Below are positions 49,045 to 58,069 of a stretch of DNA of 64,000 nt, piece after piece. The stretch is taken from NCBI RefSeq assembly GCF_017309585.1, contig NZ_CP071321.1, forward strand, positions 1,860,001-1,924,000, written 5' to 3'. A program made the translations under genes and the position numbers. Position 1 is the stretch's first letter. Each line of letters opens with the position of its first letter. Under the pieces are notes generated by a model. That model worked only from the letters and a program-made list of their open reading frames with translations. It was not told the DNA's origin and did not search any database. Source of the stretch: Nitrogeniibacter aestuarii. Lineage in GTDB: Bacteria; Pseudomonadota; Gammaproteobacteria; Burkholderiales; Rhodocyclaceae.

Positions 49045-51141
49045 TTAACGCTTGGTCTGTCCGGTCAGTTCGTCCATGAGCATCTGTTGTGCCGCTTTCC
49101 GAACGCCGCGTGGTGAGCGTCTGCGGTACTGGCCGTCGGGCAGCATTTCCCAGGCCATGCAGTTGTCGTTCAGATAGACGCGAAGGCCTTCCTTCATGAC
49201 ACGGCGCTTGAGCTTGGGGTCGAGCACCGGGAAGGCCACCTCAATGCGGCGGAAGAAATTGCGATCCATCCAGTCGGCGCTGGACAGATACATCTTTTCT
49301 TCACCATCGGCGTGGAAGAAGAAAATGCGATGGTGCTCAAGGAAGCGTCCGACAATCGATCGCACGCGGATATTCTCCGACAGGCCCTCGACGCCCGGGC
49401 GCAGGGCGCACGGGCCGCGCACGATCAGATCGATCTCGACACCGGCCTGCGATGCATCGTAGAGCGCTTCGATGACCTCGGACTCGAGCAGGGCATTCAT
49501 CTTGGCCATGATGCGAGCCTTGCGCCCGGCACGGGCGTTTTCGGCTTCTGCCCTGATGTGGGCAACCACATTCGCGTGCAGTGCGAAAGGCGCCTGCCAC
49601 AGATGGGTGAGGCGTGTGGACTTGCCGACCCCGGTAATCTGCTGGAAGAGTTCGGCCATGTCTTCGCCAATTGCTTCGTTGCAGGTCAGCAGTCCAAAAT
49701 CAGTGTAGAACGCAGTCGTTCGCGGGTGATAGTTGCCTGTGCCCAGGTGGACGTAGCGACGCAGCTTGTCGTCGTCGCGACGGACCAGCATGAGCAGCTT
49801 GGCGTGGGTCTTGAAGCCGAACACGCCGTACACCACGTGTACGCCCACTTCCTCCAGCTTGGATGCCCAGTTGATGTTGGCCTCTTCATCAAAGCGCGCC
49901 ATCAGTTCGAGCACAACGGTGACTTCCTTGCCTTTCTGGGCGGCGCGGATCAGGTGTTCCATGAGGATGGATTGGCTACCGGTGCGGTAGACCGTCATCT
50001 TGATGGCCAGTACTGCGGGGTCGTCGGCGGCGGCACGTAAAAGGTCGATCACCGGGGTGAAGCGCTGGAAGGGGTGGTGCAGCAGGATGTCGCGCTTGCG
50101 GATGGCCGAAAAAAGATCTTCCTTTTCACCATCGAGTTCGGCGGGCAGACCCGCCTTGTATGGCGTGAAGGTCAGGTCAGGGCGGTCGATGCGATCAGGT
50201 AGCTGCATCAGCCGAACCAGGTTGACGATGCCCGGCGTGCGGTAGATGTCACCTTCGGTCAGCCCGAAGTGGCGCATGAGGAAGCTGGCCATTGCGTCGG
50301 AGCAGTTGTCTGCCACTTCAAGGCGCACCGAATCGCCATAATGGCGCTGCTGCAATTCCCCCTTGAGGGCCGAACGCAGGTCGGTGACTTCTTCTTCATC
50401 CACGAACAGGTCGGAGTTGCGGGTCACGCGAAACTGATAGCAGCCCAGCACCGACATGCCGGGGAAGAGTTCGCCGACGTGGGCATGAACCACCGACGAC
50501 AGAAAGATGAATCCATGGTCGACACCACTGATTTCACGCGGAATCGGAATGATGCGGGGCAGTGCGCGCGGCGCCTGCACGATGGCAGCACGCGTTTCGC
50601 GTCCGAAGGCGTCCTCGCCACTCAGTTCAACCGCAAAGTTCAGACTCTTGTTGAGCACACGCGGAAAGGGATGGGCTGGGTCGAGGCCGATCGGCGTCAG
50701 CACCGGTTCGACTTCCTGCTGGAAATAACGGGCGACCCACTGGCGTAATTCGGGTGACCAGCGATCACGGCGCAGCACCACGATGCTTTCATTTTCGAGG
50801 GCGGGCAGAATCTCGGCGTTGAGCAGTCGGTACTGCTCTTCGATGATCTCGTGAACGCTGGTGCTGATGGCGTCGAGCAGTTGTGCCGGGGTCAGGCCGT
50901 CTTCTGGATCGGGGGTCTTGATGCCCAGGCGGATGCGCTCTTTCACCCCCGCCACTCGCACCTCGAAGAACTCATCCAGGTTGCTCGAGACGATGCACAG
51001 GAAGCGCAGGCGCTCAAGCAAGGGGACATCGGCGTCCGCCGCCTGGGCCAGCACGCGACGCTGGAATTGCAGCAGGGACAGTTCCCGGTTGATGAAGGTG
51101 ACGGCAGGTGCGTTCTCGGGGCTCATCGTGGTGTCGGTCAT
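49045..51141 (-). CDS. ppk1: Polyphosphate kinase 1
   Basis: 698 residues from the ATG at 51141; the open frame to 51264 is not supported. All four PPK1 domains can be seen: N (INRELSLLQFQRRVLAQAAD), H (SNLDEFFEVRVAGVKER), C1 with HPFQRFTPVIDLLRAAADD and KMTVYRTG, the phospho-His region THAKLLMLVRRDDDKLRRYVHLGTGNYHP, and C2 (DIVRGPCALRPG-like part: EIDLIVRGPCALRPGVEG). It transfers the terminal phosphate of ATP to polyphosphate. Length matches E. coli PPK (688). Divergent from ppx, the classical pairing. Confidence 0.95.
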   Translation of the reverse strand: MTDTTMSPENAPAVTFINRELSLLQFQRRVLAQAADADVPLLERLRFLCIVSSNLDEFFEVRVAGVKERIRLGIKTPDPEDGLTPAQLLDAISTSVHEIIEEQYRLLNAEILPALENESIVVLRRDRWSPELRQWVARYFQQEVEPVLTPIGLDPAHPFPRVLNKSLNFAVELSGEDAFGRETRAAIVQAPRALPRIIPIPREISGVDHGFIFLSSVVHAHVGELFPGMSVLGCYQFRVTRNSDLFVDEEEVTDLRSALKGELQQRHYGDSVRLEVADNCSDAMASFLMRHFGLTEGDIYRTPGIVNLVRLMQLPDRIDRPDLTFTPYKAGLPAELDGEKEDLFSAIRKRDILLHHPFQRFTPVIDLLRAAADDPAVLAIKMTVYRTGSQSILMEHLIRAAQKGKEVTVVLELMARFDEEANINWASKLEEVGVHVVYGVFGFKTHAKLLMLVRRDDDKLRRYVHLGTGNYHPRTTAFYTDFGLLTCNEAIGEDMAELFQQITGVGKSTRLTHLWQAPFALHANVVAHIRAEAENARAGRKARIMAKMNALLESEVIEALYDASQAGVEIDLIVRGPCALRPGVEGLSENIRVRSIVGRFLEHHRIFFFHADGEEKMYLSSADWMDRNFFRRIEVAFPVLDPKLKRRVMKEGLRVYLNDNCMAWEMLPDGQYRRRSPRGVRKAAQQMLMDELTGQTKR

Positions 51142-51327
51142 AAGCTCTTGTTCGGTGTTGAGTCGACGGGCCAGCGACCAGCGCGGACCAATTGTCATGC
51201 AATTAACCCCCCATTCTGGCACGGGAGTCTTACGGGTGCATGAATCGGCCCGGATGGCGTCCATCGTTGGCGTCGGGTGCTATCATCCGCCTCACGCTTG
51301 TCATCGCTCTAGCGGATCCATCGCAAC

Positions 51328-52830
51328 ATGCATAAAGAACTGGTCGCAGCAGTCGATCTGGGGTCAAACAGCTTCCGGCTTCAGGTCGGTCGTATCGTCA
51401 ATGACCAGATTTATCCACTCGACGGGCTCAAGGAGCCCGTCAGGCTGGCGGCTGGGCTGGGTGAAGACAAATGTCTCGACGACGCCTCGCAGGGCAGGGC
51501 CTTGCTGGCCCTCGCGCGGTTTGGCGAACGTCTCTCTCAGTTTCAGCCTCATCGCGTTCGCGCGGTGGCAACCAATACCCTGCGGGTGGCCAAGAACGCG
51601 CCGGAGTTCATCGCCAAGGCCGAAGTGGCGCTGGGCTTTCCGATTGAAGTGATTGCCGGTCGGGAAGAGGCGCGGCTGATCTACGTGGGGGTGGCGCATA
51701 CGCTGCCGGAACCCCATCGTCAGCAGTTGGTGGTCGATATCGGTGGTGGTTCCACCGAGTTCATCATCGGCAAATCGTTTCAGCCGCTGGAACTCGAATC
51801 GCTCTACATGGGTTGCGTGAGCTATACGCTTCGCTACTTTCCCAACGACCGGATCAAGAAGCGCGGTTTCGAAGACGCCCAGCTGGCAGCTCGCCGGGAG
51901 CTGGAAGCCATTGCCGACGGCTATCGTCGCCAGGGGTGGGAGCTGGCCGTGGGGTCGAGCGGTACGGCCAAATCGCTGCGCGACATTCTGGTGTCCAACG
52001 GCATGTCGGAGCGCGGCATCACCCGCAGCGGCCTTGAGGAACTCAAGCAGTTTCTGATTCGCAACGGTTCCCTCGACAAACTCGGTCTCAAGGGCATCAA
52101 GGCGGACCGCTTGCCGGTGCTGCCGGGTGGCCTGGCCATCATGATGTCCATCTTCGATGCCTTCGGGCTCGACGAGATGCAGTTTTCCGACGGCGCCCTG
52201 CGGCTGGGCGTGCTCTACGACCTGCTCGGGCGTTATCACCACCATGACCTGCGCGATGCAACCGCCGAGGCATTTGCCGATCGCTATCGGGTGGATCGCA
52301 AGCAAGCGAGTTTGGTCGCCGAAACGGCGCTGTACCTGCTCGAACAACTCGACGAGGCGACAAAGGATCCTGACAACCTGGATCGCCGATTTCTGCATTG
52401 GGCCGCCATCCTCCACGAAGTGGGAATTTCGGTCGCGCATTCGAGCTATCACAAGCACAGTGCGTACATTCTTGCCAATGCCGATATGCCGGGCTTCTCC
52501 CGCATGGACCAGGGGCGACTTGCCCGGCTGGTGCTGGGGCATCGGGGGAAACTGGCGCGCTTGTCCGATATCGATCCGGAAAGTCCTGACTGGCAATTGG
52601 TCGCCTGTCTTCGTCTCGCTGTGGTCTTTCACCGTGCTCGGACCGAGCGCTGCTGCCCGCCGATCGCCATCGAGCGCGTCGGTCACGGGTTCGCTCTGAC
52701 GGCGGACGCGGACTGGCTCAACGAACTTCCGCTCACGGCGGCGGCGCTCAATGACGAGGTGGCACAGTGGAATGCCATCGGCCATCCATTGCAACTGACC
52801 GTCTCTGAACGGGGCAGTCAGGCAGGCTGA
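51328..52830 (+). CDS. ppx: Exopolyphosphatase / pppGpp phosphohydrolase
   Basis: 500 residues. The ASKHA-fold signatures are clear: AAVDLGSNSFRLQVG (phosphate 1), VDIGGGSTEFIIG (phosphate 2), then an HD-like C-terminal domain (RFLHWAAILHEVGISVAHSSYHKHSAYIL). Length matches Ppx/GppA (about 500). It degrades polyphosphate from the ends or hydrolyses pppGpp. Divergent from ppk1 with a 186-bp intergenic region. The next gene, an MCE permease, starts 11 bp after its stop. Confidence 0.93.
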   Translation: MHKELVAAVDLGSNSFRLQVGRIVNDQIYPLDGLKEPVRLAAGLGEDKCLDDASQGRALLALARFGERLSQFQPHRVRAVATNTLRVAKNAPEFIAKAEVALGFPIEVIAGREEARLIYVGVAHTLPEPHRQQLVVDIGGGSTEFIIGKSFQPLELESLYMGCVSYTLRYFPNDRIKKRGFEDAQLAARRELEAIADGYRRQGWELAVGSSGTAKSLRDILVSNGMSERGITRSGLEELKQFLIRNGSLDKLGLKGIKADRLPVLPGGLAIMMSIFDAFGLDEMQFSDGALRLGVLYDLLGRYHHHDLRDATAEAFADRYRVDRKQASLVAETALYLLEQLDEATKDPDNLDRRFLHWAAILHEVGISVAHSSYHKHSAYILANADMPGFSRMDQGRLARLVLGHRGKLARLSDIDPESPDWQLVACLRLAVVFHRARTERCCPPIAIERVGHGFALTADADWLNELPLTAAALNDEVAQWNAIGHPLQLTVSERGSQAG

Positions 52831-52841
52831 GCGCAAGGTCC

Positions 52842-53942
52842 ATGGCACAACCCCGATTGCAACACGTTGATGGCTGCATGCAGGTGGCGGGGGAGTGGAC
52901 ACTGGCGGCATTGACGCCGCGCGTGGGCGAGCTGCGAAAAGCACTTGCCCGCAATCACGGCGGTTCATGGGATCTGTCCTCGCTGTCCCGGCTCGACAGT
53001 TTTGGCGCCATGTTGCTGTGGCGCGCCTGGGGGCATCAACTGCCCGTCGGCCTGGACATCCCGCCGGATCATCAAGGGCATTTTGACCGGCTGGCGCGCA
53101 TCGGCCGCACACCAAGTGGCAAGCGGGCGGCGTTCGGTCCGGTGGATGCCCTGGCGGCGCTGGGCGTCGTCGTGCTTGGGCTGCTTGGACATGTCACCGA
53201 TTTCCTTGCGCTGATCGGCCGGCTTGTCATCGACGTGGTGTATCTGATCGGCCGCCCGCGGGACTGGCCGCTCCGCGAGTTTTCCGCAAATCTGTTCAAG
53301 ACCGGCGTGCGCGCGATGCCGGTCAGCGCGCTGGTGGGCTTTCTGATCGGCGTTGTGCTGTCCTATTTGTCGGCGCTGCAGCTCAAGGCCTTCGGCGCAG
53401 ATATCTACATCGTCAATATTCTTGGCCTGGGCATCATTCGCGAACTGGGGCCGGTGCTGGTGTCGGTACTGGTGGCCGGGCGTTCGGGCTCTGCCATGAC
53501 CGCACAGCTGGGCGTCATGCGGGTCACCGAGGAGATCGACGCACTCACGGTCATGGGCATTTCGCGATACGTGCGCCTGGTTCTGCCCAAGGTGATGGCC
53601 TTGAGTGTTGCCATGCCACTGCTGGTGCTCTGGACGGCCGGGGCGGCACTGCTGGGGGGCATGATCTCGGCAGAACTTCAGCTGGGGCTTGGCTACGCCT
53701 ATTTCATCGAAGCGCTGCCCAAGGCCGTACCGCCCGAGAACCTTTACATTGCCTTGTCGAAAGGGACGGTTTTCGGCGTGCTCATCGCGCTGGTGGCCTG
53801 TCACTTCGGTCTGCGTGTCAAACCCAACACTGAGAGCCTGAGCGCCAATACCACGGCTTCGGTTGTCACCTCCATCACCACCGTGATTCTGGTTGATGCC
53901 GTCTTTGCCATTGCCACGAAGTCGATCGGGGTGCCGATTTGA
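52842..53942 (+). CDS. MCE-type ABC transporter permease with N-terminal STAS domain
   Basis: 366 residues. The first 95 residues are a STAS-like domain (LTPRVGELRKALARNHGGSWDLSSLSRLDSFGAMLLWRAW), followed by five membrane helices of the MlaE/YrbE permease family with the conserved NILGLGIIRELGPVLVSVLVAGRSGSAMTAQLGVMRVTEEIDAL. It is the membrane part of a lipid/sterol or hydrophobic-compound transporter between the inner and outer membranes. The order permease-ATPase-MCE-lipoprotein equals the linKLMN arrangement of sphingomonads rather than mlaFEDCB. The ATPase start (TTG) overlaps its stop. Confidence 0.9.
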   Translation: MAQPRLQHVDGCMQVAGEWTLAALTPRVGELRKALARNHGGSWDLSSLSRLDSFGAMLLWRAWGHQLPVGLDIPPDHQGHFDRLARIGRTPSGKRAAFGPVDALAALGVVVLGLLGHVTDFLALIGRLVIDVVYLIGRPRDWPLREFSANLFKTGVRAMPVSALVGFLIGVVLSYLSALQLKAFGADIYIVNILGLGIIRELGPVLVSVLVAGRSGSAMTAQLGVMRVTEEIDALTVMGISRYVRLVLPKVMALSVAMPLLVLWTAGAALLGGMISAELQLGLGYAYFIEALPKAVPPENLYIALSKGTVFGVLIALVACHFGLRVKPNTESLSANTTASVVTSITTVILVDAVFAIATKSIGVPI

Positions 53943-54712
53943 GCGAGGCCGTCGTCAGCCTGCGTGCCCTGTCGACCCGGTTTGGCGACAACTGGGTGCA
54001 TAAAGGTATCGATCTGGAAATTCCGCCGGGCGAGGTGGTGTCCCTGGTGGGCGGCTCGGGCAGTGGAAAGACCACCCTGCTGCGCCAGATGGTGGGTTTG
54101 CTTCAGCCGGCGGAAGGCGAGGTGCGGCTGTTTGGCGAGCCCTTGTTCGCCGGGTCGCGCGAAGAGCAGAAATTGCGTCGGCGACGGTTCGCCATGTGTT
54201 TTCAGCAAGGCGCGCTGTTCTCGGCTTTCAATGTGTTCGAGAACATCGCCTTTCCCCTGCGCGAAAGCCGGGTGGCGACCGAGGCCGAGATTCGCGAACT
54301 GGTGGCGCTCAAATTGCAGATGGTGGAGTTGCTGCCGGAGCACGCCGACCTGATGCCGGCCGAACTGTCGGGCGGGATGATCAAGCGGGTCGCGCTGGCC
54401 CGGGCGCTGTCGCTGGAGCCAGAGCTCTTGTTGCTGGACGAACCCACCGCCGGACTCGATCCGACGCGCAGTGCATCCTTCGTGGCGCTCATCAAGGATC
54501 TGCAGCGACAACTCGGGCTCACCGTCGTGCTGGTGACCCATGATCTGGATACGCTGGCGGCACTCTCGTCACGCGTGGCGGTCCTTGGCGAGAAGCGCAT
54601 CCTCGCATTTGATACGCTGGAGGCTGTCATGCAGGTGCCGCATCCCTTCATCGAAGAATTCTTTCTCAGCGAACGCAGCGCCCGAGCCATCGCGCGCGGC
54701 CGAGAGATCTAA
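53939..54712 (+). CDS. MCE-type ABC transporter ATPase (MlaF-like)
   Basis: 257 residues from a TTG whose last bases overlap the permease stop (TTGA). Walker A GGSGSGKTTLLRQM, Q-loop FQQGALFSAFNVFENIAFPL, signature LSGGMIKRVALARALSLEPELLLLDEPTAGLDP with Walker B, and switch His in VTHDLD. It drives the transport. Closest functional class: the MlaF ATPase with LinL-like order. No sign of truncation. Confidence 0.92.
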   Translation: MSEAVVSLRALSTRFGDNWVHKGIDLEIPPGEVVSLVGGSGSGKTTLLRQMVGLLQPAEGEVRLFGEPLFAGSREEQKLRRRRFAMCFQQGALFSAFNVFENIAFPLRESRVATEAEIRELVALKLQMVELLPEHADLMPAELSGGMIKRVALARALSLEPELLLLDEPTAGLDPTRSASFVALIKDLQRQLGLTVVLVTHDLDTLAALSSRVAVLGEKRILAFDTLEAVMQVPHPFIEEFFLSERSARAIARGREI

Positions 54713-54715
54713 GCT

Positions 54716-55675
54716 ATGGAAAATCGTGCCCACGCCATTCTGGCCGGCCTCTTTGTTGTACTCCTCAGTCTGGCAACCGCCGTGGCCTTGTGGTGGTTTT
54801 CGGGATCGCGTGAAGTCATGCGCGAAGTCGTGCTGGTCAGCCAGGGCAACGTGACCGGGCTCAATCTGCAGGCGGCGGTGCGGTTTCGCGGCATCGATGC
54901 CGGTCGGGTGGACGAGATCACCATCGACCCGGAAAACCCCCGCGACATCCTGGTGCGCATCAGTCTGCGTGAAGACTTGCCGTTGACGCGCGGCACGACC
55001 GCGTCGCTGGGCTATCAGGGAGTCACCGGGCTGGCCTTCGTTCAGCTCGAGGACCGGGGCGAGGACTTGCGCCCGCTCGATACGCCACCGGGCGAAGCCC
55101 CCCGGATTGCACTTGCGCCGAGTCTGTTTGATGAGCTGTCCGACGTGGCGGTCACGGCTTTGCAGCAGTTCAAAACGGTGGCTACTCAGATTCAGGACCT
55201 CTTTGCCGACGAAAATCTCGGTCGCATGGGGGACACCCTTAAGCGACTGGAGTCGGCGGCCCAGGGGATGGACGAGACCTTCACTGAAGCGCCGGAAGCC
55301 ATCGCTGCGATCAAGCGCCTGTTCACGCCCGAGAATCAGGCCCGTTTCGCGTCGGTGATGGACAATCTCGACCGGACCAGCGGCGAGGTGGGCCCTGCCG
55401 TGGCGGAATTTCGCGCACTGCTGACAAAGCTGCGTGAAACCAGTGAGCACATCGACCAGGCAACGGTGGCGGCTGGCAACGACCTGCTCAACGGTTCTCT
55501 GCCGCGCCTGAACAGCATGATGAAGGAGCTCACCATCACTTCCAAGCGACTGACCCGTCTCATCGAGGAAGTGGATGCGGCGCCGCAGATGTTGTTGCTT
55601 GGCCGGGGCGAGCGCGCGCCGGGGCCGGGCGAGGAGGGCTTTGAACTTCCCGGCAGCACTCAGGAGAAGCGTTGA
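54716..55675 (+). CDS. MCE-family (MlaD-like) membrane-anchored lipid-binding protein
   Basis: 319 residues; starts 3 bases after the ATPase stop. One N-terminal helix (HAILAGLFVVLLSLATAVALWWF) anchors an MCE domain (VTGLNLQAAVRFRGIDAGRVDEITIDPENP) and a long helical C-terminus (about 140-290) that may form a tunnel or coiled coil. MlaD proteins form hexamers that pass lipids. The stop precedes the lipoprotein gene, so the operon continues. Confidence 0.9.
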   Translation: MENRAHAILAGLFVVLLSLATAVALWWFSGSREVMREVVLVSQGNVTGLNLQAAVRFRGIDAGRVDEITIDPENPRDILVRISLREDLPLTRGTTASLGYQGVTGLAFVQLEDRGEDLRPLDTPPGEAPRIALAPSLFDELSDVAVTALQQFKTVATQIQDLFADENLGRMGDTLKRLESAAQGMDETFTEAPEAIAAIKRLFTPENQARFASVMDNLDRTSGEVGPAVAEFRALLTKLRETSEHIDQATVAAGNDLLNGSLPRLNSMMKELTITSKRLTRLIEEVDAAPQMLLLGRGERAPGPGEEGFELPGSTQEKR

Positions 55676-55677
55676 TC

Positions 55678-56304
55678 ATGAAGCGGTTTGGATGGTTGAG
55701 TGCGATCACACTGATCGCCGTCACTTCGATTAGCGGCTGCGGTTCGCTCGGCAGGCCTGAATCACCCCCGACGATATACGACATTGCGCCGCAGACGAAT
55801 GCGATCAAACGGATCGAGGTGCCCATCACCGACGTGGATGTCGTTGCGCCTTCGTGGTTGTCCTCCTCGGCGATCCAGTACCGGCTCGATCCGGTCAGCA
55901 CGCTTGAGCGACGTTTCTACGGCACGAGTCGCTGGGCCGGCATGCCGGCAGAAATGCTCGATGTGGTCTTCGGGCGCATCTTGCAGACACAACCGGCTGA
56001 AAACGGTTCGGGGTGTCGCCTTCGGGTCGATCTGGACGAATTCATTCAGCGTTTCGAGACGGTGAGTGACAGTGTCGGCCTCATCGAGATGCGAGCCAGC
56101 CTGCTGGCGCCGCGTACGGATGTGATCCTGGCGTTCGAGTCTTTCTACGCGAAGCGTCCTGCACCGTCCGCAGACGCGGCCGGGGGGGTGATTGCCCTGC
56201 GGGAAGGTGCGACGGCGCTGAGTCTCCAGTTGGCCGACTGGCTGGCGCATCTCGAAACCACGCCGGGTTCGCAAGCGAATATCATGGAGCGATGCGCGCG
56301 GTGA
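55678..56304 (+). CDS. ABC-type transport auxiliary lipoprotein (PqiC/LinN-like)
   Basis: 208 residues from the ATG at 55678; a TTG at 55672 overlapping the MCE stop has better AGGAG spacing (5 bases) and is possible. Lipobox (ISGCGSLG) puts the acylated Cys near residue 20. The rest fits the ABC_trans_aux fold (IYDIAPQTNAIKRIEVPITDVDVVAPSWLSSSAIQYRL). In PqiC-type systems the lipoprotein sits in the outer membrane and receives the transported lipid. It is the last gene of the MCE operon. Confidence 0.85.
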   Translation: MKRFGWLSAITLIAVTSISGCGSLGRPESPPTIYDIAPQTNAIKRIEVPITDVDVVAPSWLSSSAIQYRLDPVSTLERRFYGTSRWAGMPAEMLDVVFGRILQTQPAENGSGCRLRVDLDEFIQRFETVSDSVGLIEMRASLLAPRTDVILAFESFYAKRPAPSADAAGGVIALREGATALSLQLADWLAHLETTPGSQANIMERCAR

Positions 56305-56334
56305 CGCGCACGCCATCACTGAGGGAGAGAAGAC

Positions 56335-57984
56335 ATGACACGAAGTGACAGTCCTTACGCGAGTGGCCTGGCGCAGTGCGCAGCCAATTATGTGGCCTTG
56401 ACGCCCTTGAGCTTTCTCGAACGCAGTGCCTATGTGTATCCGGACCGGCTTGCCGTTGTTCACGGTAAGCGTCGCTACACGTGGCGCGAGGTCGAGACGC
56501 GCGCGCGCAGACTGGCCGGGGCGCTCAAGGCACACGGGGTCGGTGCGGGCGACACCGTGGCTGTCGTGCTGAACAACACGCCCGAAATGTATGAAGCGCA
56601 TTTCGGCGTGCCGGGCACGGGGGCTGTGCTCAACACCATCAACACACGACTGGACGCCGAGGCGATCGCCTTCATCCTCAATCATGGCGAAGCCAGGGTG
56701 CTGCTCACCGACCGTGAGTATTCGCGCACCATGGTCAAGGCCATCGAGATGGCCGGGCGCACCGACATGCTGGTGATCGATATCGACGATCCGGAATATA
56801 CCGGGCCGGGTGATCGCGTTGGCAGTCTCGAGTACGAGGCCTTCATCGCGGAAGGCAATCCGGAAACGCCATTCGACATGCCCAAGGACGAGTGGGACCC
56901 GATCTCGCTCAATTACACCTCGGGCACCACCGGCAACCCGAAAGGCGTGGTCTATCACCACCGCGGCGCTTACCTCAACGCGATGTCCAACATCATCTCC
57001 TGGGGTATGCCGCCGCATTCCGTGTATCTGTGGACCTTGCCGATGTTCCATTGCAACGGCTGGTGTTTCCCGTGGACCATGGCGGCCAACGCGGGCATCA
57101 ATGTGTGCCTGCGACGGGTCGACCCACGTCTCATCTTCGATGCGATCCGGACGGAAAAGGTCACCCATTATTGCGGCGCGCCCATCGTCCACTCCATGCT
57201 CGCCAATGCACCGGCCGAATGGCGTGAGGGCATCGATCACAAGGTCTCCGGCCTGGTTGCCGCCGCGCCGCCCCCGGCTGCCGTGATCGAAGGCATGGCC
57301 AGGATCGGTTTCGACATCACCCATGTCTATGGCCTGACTGAAACCTATGGCCCGGCGTCCGTGTGCGCCAAGCATGACCATTGGGCCGACCTGCCGGTGG
57401 CCGAGCAGGTGGCACTCAACGGTCGCCAGGGCGTGCGCTATCACGCCCAGGAGGGCATCACGGTGATGGATCCTCAGACCATGGAAGAAGTGCCGCGGGA
57501 CGGCGAGACCATGGGCGAGATCATGTTCCGCGGCAATATCGTCATGAAGGGCTATCTCAAGAACGAAAAAGCCACTGAAGAGGCCTTCCGCGGCGGCTGG
57601 TACCACACCGGCGATCTTGCCGTGATGCAGCCGGACGGCTACGTCAAGATCAAGGACCGTTCCAAGGACGTCATCATCTCGGGGGGTGAGAACATTTCGT
57701 CCATCGAGGTCGAGGACGCGCTCTACAAACACCCGGCCGTGATGGCCGCCGCCGTGGTGGCTGCGCCGGATCCCAAGTGGGGCGAAATCCCGGCTGCGTT
57801 CATCGAAGTGCGTGAGGGCGCTTCTGTGACCGAGGAAGAAATCCGCGAGCATTGCCGGGCCCATCTGGCGGGCTTCAAGCAGCCCAAGATCATCACCTTC
57901 TGTGAGGTGCCCAAGACATCCACCGGGAAGATCCAGAAGTTCGTGTTGCGCGAGCGCATGAAATCGACCGGCGCGATCGAGTAA
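56335..57984 (+). CDS. Acyl-CoA synthetase (AMP-forming, medium-chain/propionate-like)
   Basis: 549 residues. Adenylate-forming motifs: P-loop YTSGTTGNPKGVVYHH near residue 200, VYGLTETYGP near 325, GWYHTGDLAVMQPDGYVKIKDRSKDVIISGGENISS near 420 and the catalytic Lys in PKTSTGKIQKFVLRE. It activates a carboxylic acid to its CoA thioester. The nearest functional relatives I recall are the AcsA2/DmdB-like ligases, so the substrate could be a short- or medium-chain or methylmercaptopropionate acid; this is not decided. An enoyl-CoA hydratase-like gene follows 85 bp later. Confidence 0.85.
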   Translation: MTRSDSPYASGLAQCAANYVALTPLSFLERSAYVYPDRLAVVHGKRRYTWREVETRARRLAGALKAHGVGAGDTVAVVLNNTPEMYEAHFGVPGTGAVLNTINTRLDAEAIAFILNHGEARVLLTDREYSRTMVKAIEMAGRTDMLVIDIDDPEYTGPGDRVGSLEYEAFIAEGNPETPFDMPKDEWDPISLNYTSGTTGNPKGVVYHHRGAYLNAMSNIISWGMPPHSVYLWTLPMFHCNGWCFPWTMAANAGINVCLRRVDPRLIFDAIRTEKVTHYCGAPIVHSMLANAPAEWREGIDHKVSGLVAAAPPPAAVIEGMARIGFDITHVYGLTETYGPASVCAKHDHWADLPVAEQVALNGRQGVRYHAQEGITVMDPQTMEEVPRDGETMGEIMFRGNIVMKGYLKNEKATEEAFRGGWYHTGDLAVMQPDGYVKIKDRSKDVIISGGENISSIEVEDALYKHPAVMAAAVVAAPDPKWGEIPAAFIEVREGASVTEEEIREHCRAHLAGFKQPKIITFCEVPKTSTGKIQKFVLRERMKSTGAIE

Positions 57985-58069
57985 GCACCAGAACCACTCA
58001 TGCCGGGGCGCAGAAACGCTCCGGCGAACCATTCAATGCGACAAAGATCGCTGAGGAGAGGAGAGAACC

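Noticed and set aside
55762..58032. A 756-codon minus-strand open frame across the lipoprotein and acyl-CoA synthetase genes
   Set aside because: It crosses two well-supported plus-strand genes and their ribosome-binding sites, and shows no motif.
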